A stretch of DNA of 64,000 bases, taken from NCBI GenBank assembly GCA_034231615.1, contig CM067322.1:64137349-64201348 (forward strand), given 5' to 3'. Below the pieces are notes generated by a model. The model ran no database searches. It saw only the letters and a list, made by a program, of their open reading frames with translations, and was not told the DNA's origin. Positions 9,999 to 22,140 of the stretch are shown one piece after another (the first letter of the stretch is position 1; every line of letters starts with the position of its first letter). The position numbers and the translations under genes are program-made. The stretch comes from Meghimatium bilineatum. Taxonomy: Eukaryota > Mollusca > Gastropoda > Stylommatophora > Philomycidae.

Positions 9999-10944
9999 AG
10001 AGGTGTTTTTAAAAACTGTAAAATGTCATCCCTTCATATTTTCTGTCCCCGGCCATATATTTGTAAACAGTTGTACTACATCCACGTCTATTATCATTTC
10101 ATCATTCATATCTCTACTTATAACATTACTACAAATTCATCTTCAACACCTCATCCACAGTGGTTACTAACCATAAACCACTTTTGATTTTCGTATTTTC
10201 TGTGTGGAATACATTTCCTGACATATAACTTCGTACATTTCCATCGTATTCCACCTCTACAAGATTTCATATGGAGATTTATTCTCTCACTACTTTGTCT
10301 ATTCAAGAATGCACGTTATAAATTGTTATTAATGTTATTTGCTTTTATTTTCCTATAACATTTATTTGGCAACAGTCACACCGACATTGTAGTGCACTAT
10401 ATTGTCTAGTCTCGTATTATCTTTCTGTTTGTTTGTATCACCTATCTTAGTACTTTCGTTATTGTGTTTGTTTCCTTCAGTGTTTGTCGCTGTCTGGATA
10501 AAAACTTAATAGAAACGTCGATTCCGTGTCTTTGTTTTCGCAAAATTGTATTTCAATCTACTTTGTTACTGTTACTTATTCTCGTTCAGAGAAAACAAAG
10601 TTTATAATTGATTAAGCTGTCCAGATAAATCATACATTAGAGAGATAAAGATGGTAGACTTGCTAGCTATCTCCTCCCTGAAGAGAAACCAAATATAATT
10701 ATAAGAGGTACACAATTTCAATAACATCAATCGCGTGTTATGTGTATTCCTCAATAGATAAAGTAGTCAGAGAACAGAACTATCTAGATTACCTTGTATA
10801 GTTGAATCAACGTTCTTCCATTGCATAATGTATTGTTTTCCTTCGCAGATTGGCATACTTTAAAATGACTTCAGCATGATTTCAATCCATGATAACAGAG
10901 TTTTCACTTAGCTGGCTTTGCTCAGCTCTCTAAATTGTCTTTCT
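9999..10944. other. No gene recognised
   Basis: AT-rich sequence without convincing ORFs. Contains a 'gaaacgtcga' motif at about 10,512-10,523 that is also present at 45,443 (see findings). Confidence 0.4.
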
Positions 10945-11150
10945 TCCTGTGCATATAAATGTGTTTGTTCAGAGAAAGAAGAGAGTGTGTGCCTGGTTTC
11001 AGTTTACTTTCATGATAATATAACATTTCATATAACATAAGATAAGATAACATCACAATAAGATAACATTTCTGGTGATGGTATCTGTAATGCTATAGAT
11101 ACGGCTTTGGTAAGGAACAGGTTGATGGAACTCGACACAGGTAAGGAACT
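10945..11150 (+). repeat. LTR-end-like segment, copy 2, with leader-like sequence
   Basis: 10,945-11,013 repeats the 9,205-9,278 segment. It is followed by 'aacatttctggtgatgg', which has the look of an LTR junction and primer-binding leader, and by a short open frame ending at 'acaggtaagg'. No gag or pol follows, so if real it is a solo or truncated LTR. Confidence 0.3.
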
Positions 11151-11399
11151 AGTTATTTAATATTGTTGTTATTGTTTTGTGTTGTTGTTGGGAGGGAGGG
11201 GGCGCTACGTGTGAGTTTTTGCATGTTTCCTAATGCTCAATGTTATATTCTACTTTCCTAGGGGATGGAGTTTGAACTCATCAAACCTCCAAAACATTGT
11301 CTAAGGGATTGAATTGTCTTCTGTGGACATTTACCTTGAGAGTCTAATTATTACTTGTGTGCATCACATCCTGTGTGGTAACAATTCTGTGCTATTGAT

Positions 11400-11610
11400 C
11401 AGTGATTCTCAAAATGTTTTGTCTCGTGATTACATTTTCTGACAAAGTTTCTTCGCCCACCCCCTTCATGGTGCCAATAAAATGTAATTTACTTTCTTTC
11501 GAAGTCATAAAAGTTTGATTGTTTTCTCTATAAATCTTGTTAATCATTGTTCAAATATCTACTTTCCGTGGCCACCACTAGGGTCATATAGTCTACGTTG
11601 ATAACCACTG
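11400..11610. mobile_element. hAT-type MITE, 211 bp
   Basis: Ends 'cagtgattctcaa' and 'ttgataaccactg' form the imperfect inverted termini typical of hAT elements. The flanking 8-mers 'ctattgat' (11,392-11,399) and 'ctgtagat' (11,611-11,618) match at 6 of 8 positions, as expected for an old hAT target duplication. No coding capacity. Confidence 0.75.
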
Positions 11611-11884
11611 CTGTAGATTTATTTTACCTCACATGAACTGTTGCCATTTCATAGTTGTTGTTATTGCGATAACGGTGATGATTATTATCATCCTTGATGT
11701 GTTTGACGATCATAAGGGTGATAATGATGGTGGTAATACGATAGATAGAATGGATAATTGAGAGGGTGAAATTGGTAAATCGATGGCGGTATTAACCGGG
11801 GTGATAGTAGCGTTGATTGTGGGGATAATGACGATCTTGGTGATGATAATTAAGTTGCTAGTTATTGTAATGTTTAGGAGATTT

Positions 11885-12060
11885 CCCTGGCGTAGTGTTT
11901 AGCCGTCCGTTTTATGCTCAAGAGAACGTGGGTTTCAATCCCGCTAGCGCCTCTCGTTAACAGAGCGCTTTTTTCCGGACATCAATGGAGACTATGACTT
12001 GAAGTTACGAAGTTACACGCTATGAATGGTACTCGTTGAGAGGAACGGACTACTTATTTG
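11885..12060 (+). mobile_element. tRNA-derived SINE, single copy here
   Basis: Head has box A-like 'ctggcgtagtgtttagcc' and box B 'gtgggtttcaatcccgc'. The flanking 'cgctagcgcc' region no longer folds as a clean tRNA, so this is a SINE or tRNA relic, not a functional tRNA. Confidence 0.55.
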
Positions 12061-12339
12061 GTAAATCGAGTACAATAAAATCAATCCTCTACTCTCTTGA
12101 GCCGTCTTTAATGTCGATTATGTCAGTGAGAAGAACGATAGTGGTGATGATAATAGCGGTTGTGAAGATGATTTTGGTGCTTGTAAGAACGACGTTGTGG
12201 TGATAATGAAGATGCTTATGGAAGCCCAAAACTGGAGTAAACGATTGTACCACTGTGACCTGCAATTTTTTTCGTAAATACTTTTCATCAAATGGTACGC
12301 ATGTGTGTGACATAGAAATTAACATACAGAATAATATGA

Positions 12340-13055
12340 AGGTTTACAGAGCAGTTGTACTTCCAGTGTTATTATACGTTGGTGAAACTTGGATTTTTGT
12401 ATAGACAACAAGATGAGCAAACTCAATATCATTCACACAACTTGTCTCAAAATAGTTATGAACATTAAGGGATAAATATTCCAATGTAGGGTAACAAACC
12501 TAATCAGGAAGTGGCTGGATGGAAAGACAAGATTCTGGATACCACTGTCTTTGACAGAAACGGTATCTCTAGCATTGAAACTGTTCTGAAGCAGACACAG
12601 ATAGGCTGGGAAACTCATCTGGTACGTACGCCAAATCATAGCCTTCTAAAGAAACATCTTAATGATGAGACACAGAAGGGCATACAGGTGGCTGAATAGA
12701 GGCGCTACAATGACGCATTAAATATCTCACTGAAAGCGTTTGAAATAGACCAAGATACATGGGAAGAACTTGCACAAAATAAAGTTCATAGCAATGTACA
12801 GTCAACAAAAAGACGCAGCATCCTGTGAGACGAGGAAAATTGCAGCAGCTCAACAGCGGAGAGTTGTTAGAAATTCACGGATGGACACACACACATAAAA
12901 ATACCAGTAAGACAATATAATTGTCCAAGGACATTTGCTGTTTGAATAGAGCTTATTAGCCCTTTGCGAACTCATACTCAAGGTCACAATACTAACTGAA
13001 GAGTCTAAAGTGGATGTAAAAAATGATCATCATCACTTGTGATGGACGATGAACG
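12340..13055 (+). mobile_element. zf-LINE 3' end
   Basis: The translation starts with 'VYRAVVLPVLLY' followed by 'ETW', the post-RT region of this LINE type, then a long degraded C-terminal region, and 'AAAQQRR.VRNSRMD'. Near 12,921-12,985 it shows a damaged C2H2 finger ('CPRTFAV', 'PLRTHTQGH'). The 3' tail ends at 'cacttgtgatggacga' (about 13,052), the same terminus as at 52,648 and 55,541. Stops and frameshifts throughout. Confidence 0.8.
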
Positions 13056-13284
13056 TGTCATAAAAAGCATATTATTAAGTGGTTTCATTGGTGGTGTTGG
13101 CTATTCAATCACATAGGAAAGAGTTCCCATCCGCTGGGAAGGTCGAGAAATTGTGCAACAGCTACTAAGCAAGTCCTGTAGGCGACGCTAGTTATAAGGT
13201 TTCTGGTAAACCACTGAATAGGCAACTAATCACATATGGGAAACCGTGTGCTATGACGCTTGGTCATATCTCATATTATCTTTA

Positions 13285-13485
13285 CATTTTCTACCTGTTA
13301 TATGTAAAATGTATGTCAAAAACAGATGTGTCGGGACATTGGCACAAATAAAACAGAGACACATCGCATGTGCATTCTCTGGACTACATTGTATTGGAAT
13401 TCCAGTGGGATCATTATCCTGCTGCAACAGAGATTTAGCGTGAGTGTGAGAATAAACGCTGAAGAAGAAGAAACAATATGTAAAA
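13285..13485 (+). mobile_element. SINE-D copy
   Basis: Plus orientation, ending in 'aacgctgaagaagaagaa', the (GAA)n tail. Shares 'tctctggactacattgtatt' and 'aggataatg' equivalents with the other SINE-D copies. Confidence 0.65.
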
Positions 13486-14361
13486 GTTAGCCCAAAAGCC
13501 ATGCTAAAGTCTCATTACTCAGAACAAAAATATCATCAGGCGACATATTCTTTCCAGAACGTAGTCTTTCCTATGGATCTCTTGAATTATTTACCACAGC
13601 CATAAAAAATGTCTTGGCAATATACTCATGTAGTTTGCTGTTGCTTTCAGGAGTGACATCCGATTTAAACTGACACTGAGGAAAACACATACATTCTCAC
13701 TCGCCATTTTGTCTGGAAGACGAGACAATTGATCAACCATGACGAACACATTCCGTTCTCCGGACTATATCATGTTCACGAACTGGAGTTTGAGGGCAAA
13801 CGAAGTAGAATAATGTAAGGATGATCAAGGTGGATGTGTTAATGGTGAATATGGAGTAATGATGTAGCCGGCGATGATAGTAAAGATAATGTTGATGGTG
13901 GTAATTAGAGTAAGTGATTTATGAAATCTTAGAATGTCGATTTCCAGACATTGTAATATCAAATGTGGCTCAATGGCGTAAAATATTAAAATCGTTGTAC
14001 TCGGATTCCCCACTACGTGCCTCACAACAGAGACTCACGTCATCGGTTGAGAGTATCACTCATAGCACGTAGCTTTGAACTTTCTACCGATGATACGAAG
14101 GTATCTCCGATACAAGGCAATTGTCAACGTTGAACACACGATATATATGTTAATCGCTACACCACGGAGATTCATTAATATACAGTGCGATATGCATGCA
14201 TGTTATGTGTGATGCATTTGTTCAGCTATTGTTGTCGCATACACAACATGTGTAGATTAGTTTTTAGAATGTTTCGAAAAATAACTTACAGTCAAGTGGT
14301 AGTAAAATAATTATTGAGCTTCTACGAGCTTTACAATGTTCAGTAAAACAAGAAGCAGAGA
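13486..14361. other. No gene recognised
   Basis: Contains a 30-bp stretch near 13,535 ('gacatattctttccagaac') that recurs at about 20,050. Otherwise nothing supported. Confidence 0.4.
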
Positions 14362-14427
14362 GTAATAATAATAATAATAATAATAATAATGGTAATAGTA
14401 AAAATAATAATGGTAATAGAAATAATA

Positions 14428-14469
<42 letters not shown>

Positions 14470-14776
14470 GTAATAGTAAAAATAATAATAATGGCAATAG
14501 TAATAATAAGAATGGTAATAGTAGTAGTAGTAATAATAATAATAATAGTAATAGTAGTAATAATAATAATAATATTAATAATAATAATAACAATGGTAAT
14601 AATAATGGTAATAATAATAATGATAATAATAATAATAATGGTAATAGTAAGAATAATAATAATGGTGATAATAATAATAGTAATAGTAATAATAGTAATA
14701 ATAATAATAATGGTAATAGTAATAGTAATAATAATAATGGTAATAATAATAAAGGTAATAATAATAATAACAATAA
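14362..14776 (+). repeat. AAT/AGT/ATGG trinucleotide-type microsatellite, 415 bp
   Basis: Runs of 'aataataat' interspersed with 'ggtaatagt' steps. The polyleucine, polyisoleucine and polyvaline ORFs over it (up to 178 codons, both strands) are artefacts. Confidence 0.98.
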
Positions 14777-15334
14777 AAATATTCACAACCTGTTGTAGGG
14801 GTGCCACACTGGAGACATCAGCACGATTAAGTTATCCAAAGATCTCTATCCTCAACCATTCGCATAAGTGCAGAAAAATAATGAATAGACCATTCTTTGA
14901 TGTTACCAATACAGGATTATCTTAGTCTTTCCTCTTCTTCCTCTACCCTCGACTGTTCTTGGCAAAAAAAATTTAGAAATTTATTAGTGTCTCGTTAGAT
15001 GGTCAAACCAAACATGTTTTACATCGTTTCATCAATGCGGAAAGTGGTTTCTGATAGCCTGCAAGTTTGTTTATTTGCTGTCGGACGAATATATTTGTCT
15101 TGTGTTCTATATATCCATTTCTTAATAAAGGTATGTAGCACTTGTTTTCAAAATCCCAAATCCTTCTTTCAGTGTCTGCATTGCGTTTCCATCGTGTAAA
15201 ATTTACTTAACACTAGCGACCTGAATATATTGATCTTTACTGTAATACTATTACTTTTCGAAATCATATTCAACCTTCCAATAGCAGCCATCGGTATCTA
15301 GAATCTTAGTTTAATTTCATTTCTCAAGTTAAAG
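14777..15334. other. No gene recognised
   Basis: A 66-codon ORF at 14,999-15,199 has no family signature. Nothing else seen. Confidence 0.35.
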
Positions 15335-15990
15335 CAGAGTATACAGAAACAGGAGTACAGTAACAATGGCAAAATGTGTACAGGGAAATGAGTACACTAA
15401 TGTTAAAGCAGTGTGTAGAAAAACACAAGTACAGTAACATTACCGTTACTTGTATAGAAACATGAGTACAATAACATTAGTACAGTACTGTTAAAGAAGT
15501 GTGTAAAGAAACATGAGAAAAGTAAGGTTGATGTTACTTATACAGAACCATGAGTACAGTAACGTTACGTTACTTGCACAGTAACATAAGTACAGTAATG
15601 TTGACGCAGCGTGTACAGGGACACGAGTACAATACCATGAATATCGTAACGTTAAACCAGTGTGTACAGGAACATGTGTACAGTAGTGTTGACGCAACCT
15701 GTACACGGAAATGAGTACCGTAACTGTGACGCTGCTTGTACATAAGTATAGTAACGTTGATGCTGCTTGAAAAGTAACACGAGTACAGCAGCGTTGCCGT
15801 TACTCGCACAGTAACATAAGTACAGCAAAGTTGACGCAGCGTGTACAGGGACATTAGTACAATGACATGAGTAACATAATGTTAAAGCAGTGCGTACAGA
15901 AACACGAGTGCAGTAGTGATGAATCGTCTTGTACAATAACATAATTATGGTAAGGTTGACGCAACTTATAGAGGAACATGAATACAGTAA
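15335..15990 (+). repeat. Degenerate 38- to 42-bp tandem array, about 16 units
   Basis: Recurring modules 'gttaaagcagtgtgta', 'agaaacatgagtaca' and 'gtaacgttgacgcagc'. Highly diverged, with unit-length drift. Minus-strand cysteine-rich ORFs over it are repeat artefacts. Confidence 0.8.
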
Positions 15991-16730
15991 CAGTGACGAA
16001 GAAATATATTGTGTAGAAGATAATGATGATGAAAGATAGATGACAATTCTATTTGACATCTCCATCCTCGTTACTATCATCCTATCTCTTCAGGAAAAAT
16101 TTCAATTTTCGCTCCTGTCTCTGCCCAACCGCAGGCTAAAAGCCTGAGAGAAGTGCCTGGACTTCTTGAGAGCCCGTGAGAAGAGAGGACGATGGAAGAG
16201 GCTAGGGAGAAAACTTAATTGTCCTCATTGTAATTTCTCAGACATCTGATCTGACGGTTGTTGCGGCGGTGCCGGAGACAGAAGACAATGCAATTTTGTG
16301 ATGAGGGCGAAAATCAACTTAACTCCTCTCTGGCTGGCAATGGCTCGCTTGATCTCGGCATCGATTTCTTGGGAGGGATAGTCTCATATCGTACTGTGTC
16401 TGCATCTGCTTCTTCGTCTGACAGACATACTTTTACCAGAACTAGAATTTGGTAATAGGGTATGGGTCATAGCTGTCTAGATAACCACACTTCCTTATCA
16501 TCAGTTATTCACTATTCACATAGTATTATCTCTCTCATTGATATTGAAATAAGGACTCGTAATAAACTTATTGTGTAGTTAATAATAACGGTTTCAAATC
16601 AGGGATGCCACAAATGGATTTGTACAATTTAAAGTAAATATTTTAAAGTAAAGGACACAAATGTTCGAACTCATTACATTTAATACATTTTCAAATTCAC
16701 CAAACGTGACCACACTATAAATTACATGAC
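15991..16730. other. GC-richer patch, unrecognised
   Basis: 16,100-16,450 is less AT-rich than its surroundings. A possible acceptor 'ttctcag' at 16,240-16,246 precedes a short open frame that stops after about 20 codons. I would not call a gene. Confidence 0.25.
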
Positions 16731-16734
16731 GAAT

Positions 16735-17050
16735 AACATTTGCAAATAACCAAATTTGTTAAATATGGCAATGAAATGGTAAAATTCTTCAACAATTTTT
16801 CAAACATCGCTTTTACATTGACTTGATTGGAAATGTACACACTGTCACTCGACAGAAACCACAATGTGTACACAATCCAAAAGTTGGTTTGTAATAACAC
16901 GTTTTCAACCTCCAAGAAAGTGGTCATAGGATTGCCTGATCTGCGATCTCCATTTATGTTGATGGTCATATACTTTTCTTTTTTTCCGTTGAAATGGGTT
17001 TCCCATATGCAGCATATACTAATCTCTTTCTGGTGCAAGGTGTTTTCTAG
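16735..17050 (-). pseudogene. LINE endonuclease relic (Jockey/I type)
   Basis: Minus-strand translation gives 'ICCIWETHFNGKKEKY', corresponding to the '.I.CIQETH' catalytic block of AP-type LINE endonucleases, then 'VYISNQVNVKAMFEKLL', like the loop before the GDFN motif of such enzymes. The GDFN block itself is lost. Isolated fragment; no RT nearby on this strand. Confidence 0.6.
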
Positions 17051-17369
17051 TTCAAATTATGAACGAGAAGAAGAAGATATACTATGACCATAATGGGCTT
17101 GATTCCGCTGTTGAAGAGGACGCGTCACTCCAATATATAAATATATATATATTTCGGGTGTGTGTACACAGATAACCAGGTCTTATACGTAACAGCGAGG
17201 CACTGTGATATTTTGTTCTCTTAAACACCAGGTGTGCGATTAATCAGTGTGCGCTTTGAAATGTTAACCATAACGGGAATGGAAAATATTTTCGTTAAAG
17301 ACAAATTCTCGTTTATTAGAGTCATCGTAAGAGAGGGCTTACTGTAGTTATATAAATATTAAAGATATA

Positions 17370-17655
17370 TTATCTGCTTCTTCTTCCGCGTTGGTTCTCA
17401 AACTCTTGCAGATTAGGAGGATGTAGTCGGAAGAACGGAATGCGCTGTGTCATGGTTTACAGCATTACAATGATATCTGCGCCTTTCCACCTGATAGTTC
17501 GACTTTAGTATGGCTTTGGGGCATTTTGACCCTATATTGTTTGGGACAGCCAACTCTACCGCATAACCTACTTAGTCGTCGCTTACGACATGTATGGAAG
17601 GTAAGCTGTGTTGCTACTCACTGCCCCCCATCTCGGTCCCGGCAGCACACTAGCA
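17370..17655 (-). mobile_element. SINE-B copy, near full length
   Basis: All family landmarks in order: 'gcgttggttctcaaactc', 'gcgcctttccacctga', 'gggacagccaactct', 'cttagtcgtcgcttacgaca', 'tgttgctactcactgc', 'cccggcagcac'. Confidence 0.85.
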
Positions 17656-18214
17656 CAGATTTATTATAATTAGTTATTTAAGGTAAAGGATTGAAATTGC
17701 TATTTCGAATAAAACTGACTCAACACCGTTAACAATTTAAAATGTATTCATTTGGTTTTAATCCAGTATATTAATTTTTTGTAGGAATAAAGGAAACGAG
17801 AGCCATTTTAACACTTTACAACATGATATAAAAATATTATGTATTGATCATATCGAAAAACAGCAAATAAATAGATTGAATCACCTAATGAGAATGAACA
17901 CAATCCAAATACCGGTAAAAGCATACAACGAAAGAATATCAGGATATAGAGCCAAAGTTAGACCAAGAAAACGGCATGTCGTCTGTTATTGTATCTCGTT
18001 GCTAGTCTAGTTTCTGGTAACATTTGTAGCTATTTCTGTTTATTTTATATTTATAGATGGTAAAACATCTGACCCTTGGAATGATAACAGAGGCTTAACA
18101 CTTAACGGCAAGTGTGAATACGACCAACCATCATTGACCTCGGGAAAGACAATGAACTCACACCACGCTGGCCCAGGTCAACTTTATATACTAATCTGTC
18201 CAACCGTATATTGC
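17656..18214. other. No gene recognised
   Basis: AT-rich intervening sequence; no ORF or repeat I can support. Confidence 0.4.
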
Positions 18215-18710
18215 TGGAAACTGAAATCGGAACAAAGAATAGCAACACCGTTGTTGGCCACAAACGTCGCAAAAGCTGAATGACGAGGCTTAGAGGGTTT
18301 AGTTGACTGTAATATACTAGAGACTCTATTGTGGGCCATTTACAGACCGCGGGCAAATGTGGACCTACAATTCATTTTTCTCTATCCCGTAAGCCTGATC
18401 TAAAGATACTATATGGCAACAGAGAACTCTAGACACTAAAAGATCCACTGGACTAACAACATGAGGTTTGAGCTACACACCAAACATGAAATGCTCAATC
18501 CGACTTGAGCATCACAAAAATTGCTCATGCTTGAGAGAAGCTCAAAGTGACACAGAAGTCATGCTGAAGTCGGATGTGTCAGACCGAAAGCCACTCACAT
18601 ATCGCAACCAATTTGTAAACTATGGCAACGCTCACTGCGTCTTCCGAACTACATCATGATAATCAGCAGGAGTCCGAGAACGAACACAAAGCAGCAGAGG
18701 AACATCAATC
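18215..18710 (+). mobile_element. SINE-B copy with about 230-bp interruption
   Basis: Head end at 18,215-18,290 ('aaagaatagcaacacc') and tail half at 18,525-18,710 ('gctgaagtcggatgtgtcag', 'gagtccgagaacgaac'). The middle does not match SINE-B and may be a separate insertion or two SINE fragments. Confidence 0.6.
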
Positions 18711-18720
18711 TGTGAGTAAT

Positions 18721-19045
18721 CTATCATAATATCATATCAATCATAATACATGGCATCGTAATATCATATCAATCATAATACGTGGCATCGTAATATCATA
18801 TCAATCATAATACATGGCATCGTAATATCATATCAATCATAATACATGGCATCGTAATATCATATCAATCATAATACATGGCATCGTAATATCATATCAA
18901 TCATAATACATGGCATCGTAATATCATATCAATCATAATACGTGGCATCGTAATATCATATCATTTGTAATACGTGTCACATCATATCAAACCAATCATA
19001 ATGCGTGTTATTATAATATCATATCAATCTTAATACATGTTATAA
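18721..19045 (+). repeat. 32-bp tandem array, about 10 units
   Basis: Unit 'atcgtaatatcatatcaatc' plus 'ataatacatggc'. The first seven units are nearly identical; the last three are degenerate. Confidence 0.95.
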
Positions 19046-19388
19046 TAATAATAATATAAATGAAAAATAATAGTAACCGGTTGATAAAGTATTTCAGAAG
19101 GCAGTGCGCTAGCGGGAAATGTTTTGGGGATCTTTAACCTTCTCCCTCCCACCTAACAAATTGGAGCATGACTTTTGTACTACGAAACATTCTACAAATT
19201 AGAACCATCCCTAGTGTCCTTGCCGATTTTCCTTCCCCCCCCCCCCCACCAATTAATTAAGTTGCAACAAAACCGAGGCGATTAGCACTTTGTGGTTAGG
19301 TCACTCCCAGGCCTATCTACGACCTCGGCTGTTCCCTATTAAAGGTGGATATCGGTAAAATGTATATTCTTCCCTTAAACCTCTTCAG
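19046..19388. other. Intergenic or intronic; C run and acceptor region
   Basis: Holds a pyrimidine run at 19,236-19,249. The final 25 bases ('attcttcccttaaacctctt' then 'cag') make a good splice acceptor for the exon that follows. Confidence 0.5.
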
Positions 19389-19662
19389 AAAATGACCATA
19401 GCTGGAGATATTGATGCAACCATTAACAAAATGGACGTCGCTGGCCATTTATTACTTAGTTATCGTGATCCCACGCTGACACGGGATGTTGAAGAGTGTC
19501 GCGGCGTACTGATGACGTCTGTGCTCCGGTACCCCCCAGTTGCTTCCACTAGGGGGGTCTTTAATCAGATTGTCACTTTCCCAGATAGGAAAGCCCTTAA
19601 TGTACTAAATCTACAGGAAGTGAGATGTAGAGTCGGGGCGTTACGAAGACAGTTATTGGAAG
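19389..19662 (+). CDS. Candidate host exon, 91 codons, product unrecognised
   Basis: Open across its full length between a pyrimidine-rich acceptor ending 'cctcttcag' and the donor 'ggaag|gtaagc'. It starts in phase 0 and ends with one spare base. An ATG lies three bases in (19,392), so this may be the first coding exon or an internal one. The peptide begins MTIAGDIDATINKMD and includes 'LLLSYRDPTLTRDVEECR', 'FNQIVTFPDRKALNVLN' and 'RVGALRRQLLE': a mostly helical, soluble-looking segment with no membrane span. Codon usage and GC content stand out from the AT-rich flanks and it carries no stop or frameshift, unlike every mobile-element relic here. I do not recognise the family. It joins in phase with 21,601-21,668. 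Confidence 0.6.
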
Positions 19663-20045
19663 GTAAGCCAGTGGTCGAAACATGGAAATATGAGATCTGA
19701 TGAAGACAAGATGTGATAATAACGAGATATCAGTAGGATACTATAGTCGAGGCTGTAACATCGTATTACAGGAGCACGCAACGAGAAACGTGGTAATTAG
19801 TCACTCCTTCACTAAGCATTGGATATTGCACTCGCCACAATTTCTGATTTAAAGGCACACAAATATTCTAACGTGTGTAGTTCTGTGCAGTAAATTAGTT
19901 TATGTAATTTTCGTATGGAATGTCTATAAATTATGTCACATAAATAGGAAGCGAAGGGAGGTAGGTGGGTTTGAAGAAGTTCAATATTTGTTGAAAGGGA
20001 AAGAGGGAAGGAGGCGTTGGACGCCAACAATACGTTTTTTATTAT
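19663..20045. other. Putative intron, no feature
   Basis: Begins with the 'gtaagc' donor. No repeat or ORF recognised. Confidence 0.4.
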
Positions 20046-20049
20046 CAAG

Positions 20050-20300
20050 TGACATATTCTTTCTAGAACGTTGTCTTCGTAGTGGATACTATGAACGCTT
20101 CTCTGTCCCGGGCAAGCAGGCCTACATTGGCCAGAGACATTAGCATACAGTCTTCAATGTCGCTATTCCATCGCCTTCTTAGTCTTCCTCTTCTTCTCTC
20201 CCCCGGCACTCTGCCTTCTAGAATCTCCCTTTCATGTCGCTTTAAGTGACCAAATAATGTAGTTTCCTTCTTATGATGGTATTTAGAAGCCACCCTTTAT
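20050..20300 (-). pseudogene. LINE C-terminal fragment (RTE-like)
   Basis: Minus translation reads 'TTLFGHLKRHEREILEGRVP' followed by a basic 'RRRGRLRRRWNSDIEDC' and a final 'ARDREAF'. This F-GH-x-R-H, RGR..RRW, R-DR arrangement is the usual end of RTE-like LINE polyproteins. Only about 75 residues remain. Confidence 0.75.
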
Positions 20301-20990
20301 TTAGTTTCAGTAATTTCAAACTTTCTAATTTTTTTCTCTACCAATTATATTCGTATACGGCAATACTGCAGCGAAAAGGAACTACAATAGTACTTACGTA
20401 GTACTTACTAATGATAATCGTAGGATATTTCTGTAACACTTCATTTCAAATGAATTTATTCTTTTGAATATTATCTTGTTTAAATTCAAGGTATCAGAGT
20501 AGATACCTTTTTATACATACAATAAATTGTTTGAAATTTAAACAAATACAAGTATACATATGCAACTTGTATAATAATACATGTAATTATTTCAATACAT
20601 TTACTACTGAAATTATTTTTTTAAATTTATTTATGTTTGGGGGAGGGGTGGGAAACAATTTTAGCATAATTAAGCAAGGATTTCCCAGATTACTTGACAT
20701 TGTATTGATACAATGGTCTGGGGGTGAGGGGAGTAAAACATTGGCAAATCAATTGACGTTATTTATGTATAGCCTCCTTCTTAGATCGGTAGAGTTATTA
20801 TTTTTATTTGGATAACAGCTACGGTATATTTACATACAACCATAGAGACGACATTTATAGCAACAGACGACAAGAGCAGTAAAGAAATATAGAATAGATG
20901 TAGTAAAGCATATCAAACCCTAGGGCAAATGACACAAATCTTCAGAAATTAAAAATGTTGATTTAAACACCAAAATAACACTATTCTAAA
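20301..20990. other. No gene recognised
   Basis: AT-rich; a 94-codon ORF at 20,531-20,815 is low in information and unmatched to anything I know. Confidence 0.35.
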
Positions 20991-20994
20991 CGAT

Positions 20995-21425
20995 TATTAT
21001 GTTAACGATTTGCTACCAAGGTCAAACTTGGAATATGACAGAACAAGACAAAAACAAACTGGTGACAGCTGAAATGGCATGTTTGCGCAGAATCATAGGG
21101 ATATCACTAAGAGTGAGGAATGAGGATATTAGACAAAGAAACAGACACCGCCCCAATCTTGGAACATATTAAGAGACAACAGATCAAATGGTTTGCACAC
21201 ATCGGCAGACTACCATCAGCCAGCATACCACAGCAAGCTATGCTACACAGATACAGCGAAGGCAGATCTAGAGGCCGGCCACGAAAACAATGGACCACCG
21301 AGGCAAGAGGCAACAAATTCCATAACATACTCAGCACACACAACGGCCATCTCCAGAAAACTCATTTACCTCTGACTCTGAAAGGCAACAAAGGATTTAG
21401 AGAATATATAGATAGAAAGAAATAG
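20995..21425 (+). pseudogene. LINE C-terminal fragment, family 2
   Basis: Translates as 'MTEQDKNKLVTAEMACLRRI' then, after a frameshift, 'ILEHIKRQQIKWFAHIGRLP' and 'RSRGRPRKQW'. These are the standard post-RT motifs of non-LTR elements (K-L-x-A-E-M, IKWF-H, RGRPRK-W). A second copy of the same family is at 46,900-47,275. Confidence 0.75.
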
Positions 21426-21600
21426 AAAAGCGAGTAGTGAAAGACATTGATATACTCAATCATCAGTATGACAGTCACAACACTTCTATGTGTGCTTCGA
21501 TCTAATATTCAATCCTTCAAAATATGGTAATTGTACAGTTATGTATTAATTGTTGTATTAATTTTTTCTGTGATTTCTAAGGCATGATTGCTGGTAACAG

Positions 21601-21668
21601 GAAAAGGAGCTACCAAAGACGATGATGGAGAAGAGACATTTCAGTCTTTAAACGCATCCTTGGTTGCA
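21601..21668 (+). CDS. Candidate host exon, 22 codons
   Basis: Preceded by a T-rich stretch and the acceptor 'ctggtaacag', followed by the consensus donor 'gttgca|gtaagt'. It begins with two bases that complete the codon left open by the 19,389-19,662 exon, giving glycine at the junction, and ends in phase 0. The peptide is KGATKDDDGEETFQSLNASL plus VA: an acidic linker-like stretch. Short, so on its own it would be weak; the phase match and perfect donor are the support. Confidence 0.5.
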
Positions 21669-22090
21669 GTAAGTCACCTCCAGCAGAATCATGAAGGATT
21701 CAACAAGAGTCCGTAAAGAAGATTGCTTTCTGAACATAAATATCACCTGAATAATAATAATAATAAATCGTATTATATTTAGTTGCGTCAAAATTCATGA
21801 TGTGTCTGGTAATCATAATCACAAAATTCATGATGAGTCTGGTAATCATAATCCCGATTTCTGCTACTGAGTATTTTAATAACATTTTGAAATGCAAGAC
21901 ATTATCTATGTGAGTACCGCTGTTGGGAGTAACCACGGACAAAATGGTTTTTAGCGTGATCCATATGCATTCAATGTAGAGCCATCGCGTTTTCATAAAT
22001 AGTGGGGAATGAATAACAAATATTTAAATTGTGAATGTCTAGAGTGGTCACAGAAAGATAATTCGTTGAACGATATTTTATTATATAGTC

Positions 22091-22093
<3 letters not shown>
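21669..22093. other. Putative intron with a 34-bp direct duplication
   Basis: 21,788-21,855 contains two head-to-tail copies of 'aaattcatgatg.gtctggta' followed by 'atcataatc'. Nothing else. Confidence 0.45.
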
Positions 22094-22127
<34 letters not shown>

Positions 22128-22140
22128 TATATATAGTATA
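22094..22140. repeat. (AT)n microsatellite
   Basis: About 30 bp of uninterrupted AT followed by AT-rich imperfect repeats. Confidence 0.95.

Noticed and set aside
11040..11150. Exon ending at 'gacacag|gtaagg'
   Set aside because: The donor is good, but there is no pyrimidine-rich acceptor upstream and the sequence sits next to an LTR-like segment.
14264..14925. ORFs of 155-178 codons on both strands (polyleucine, polyisoleucine, polyvaline)
   Set aside because: They translate an AAT-type microsatellite that lacks stops in these frames.
15491..16080. Cysteine- and tyrosine-rich minus-strand ORFs
   Set aside because: They follow the degenerate 38- to 42-bp array; the 'motifs' repeat with the array period.
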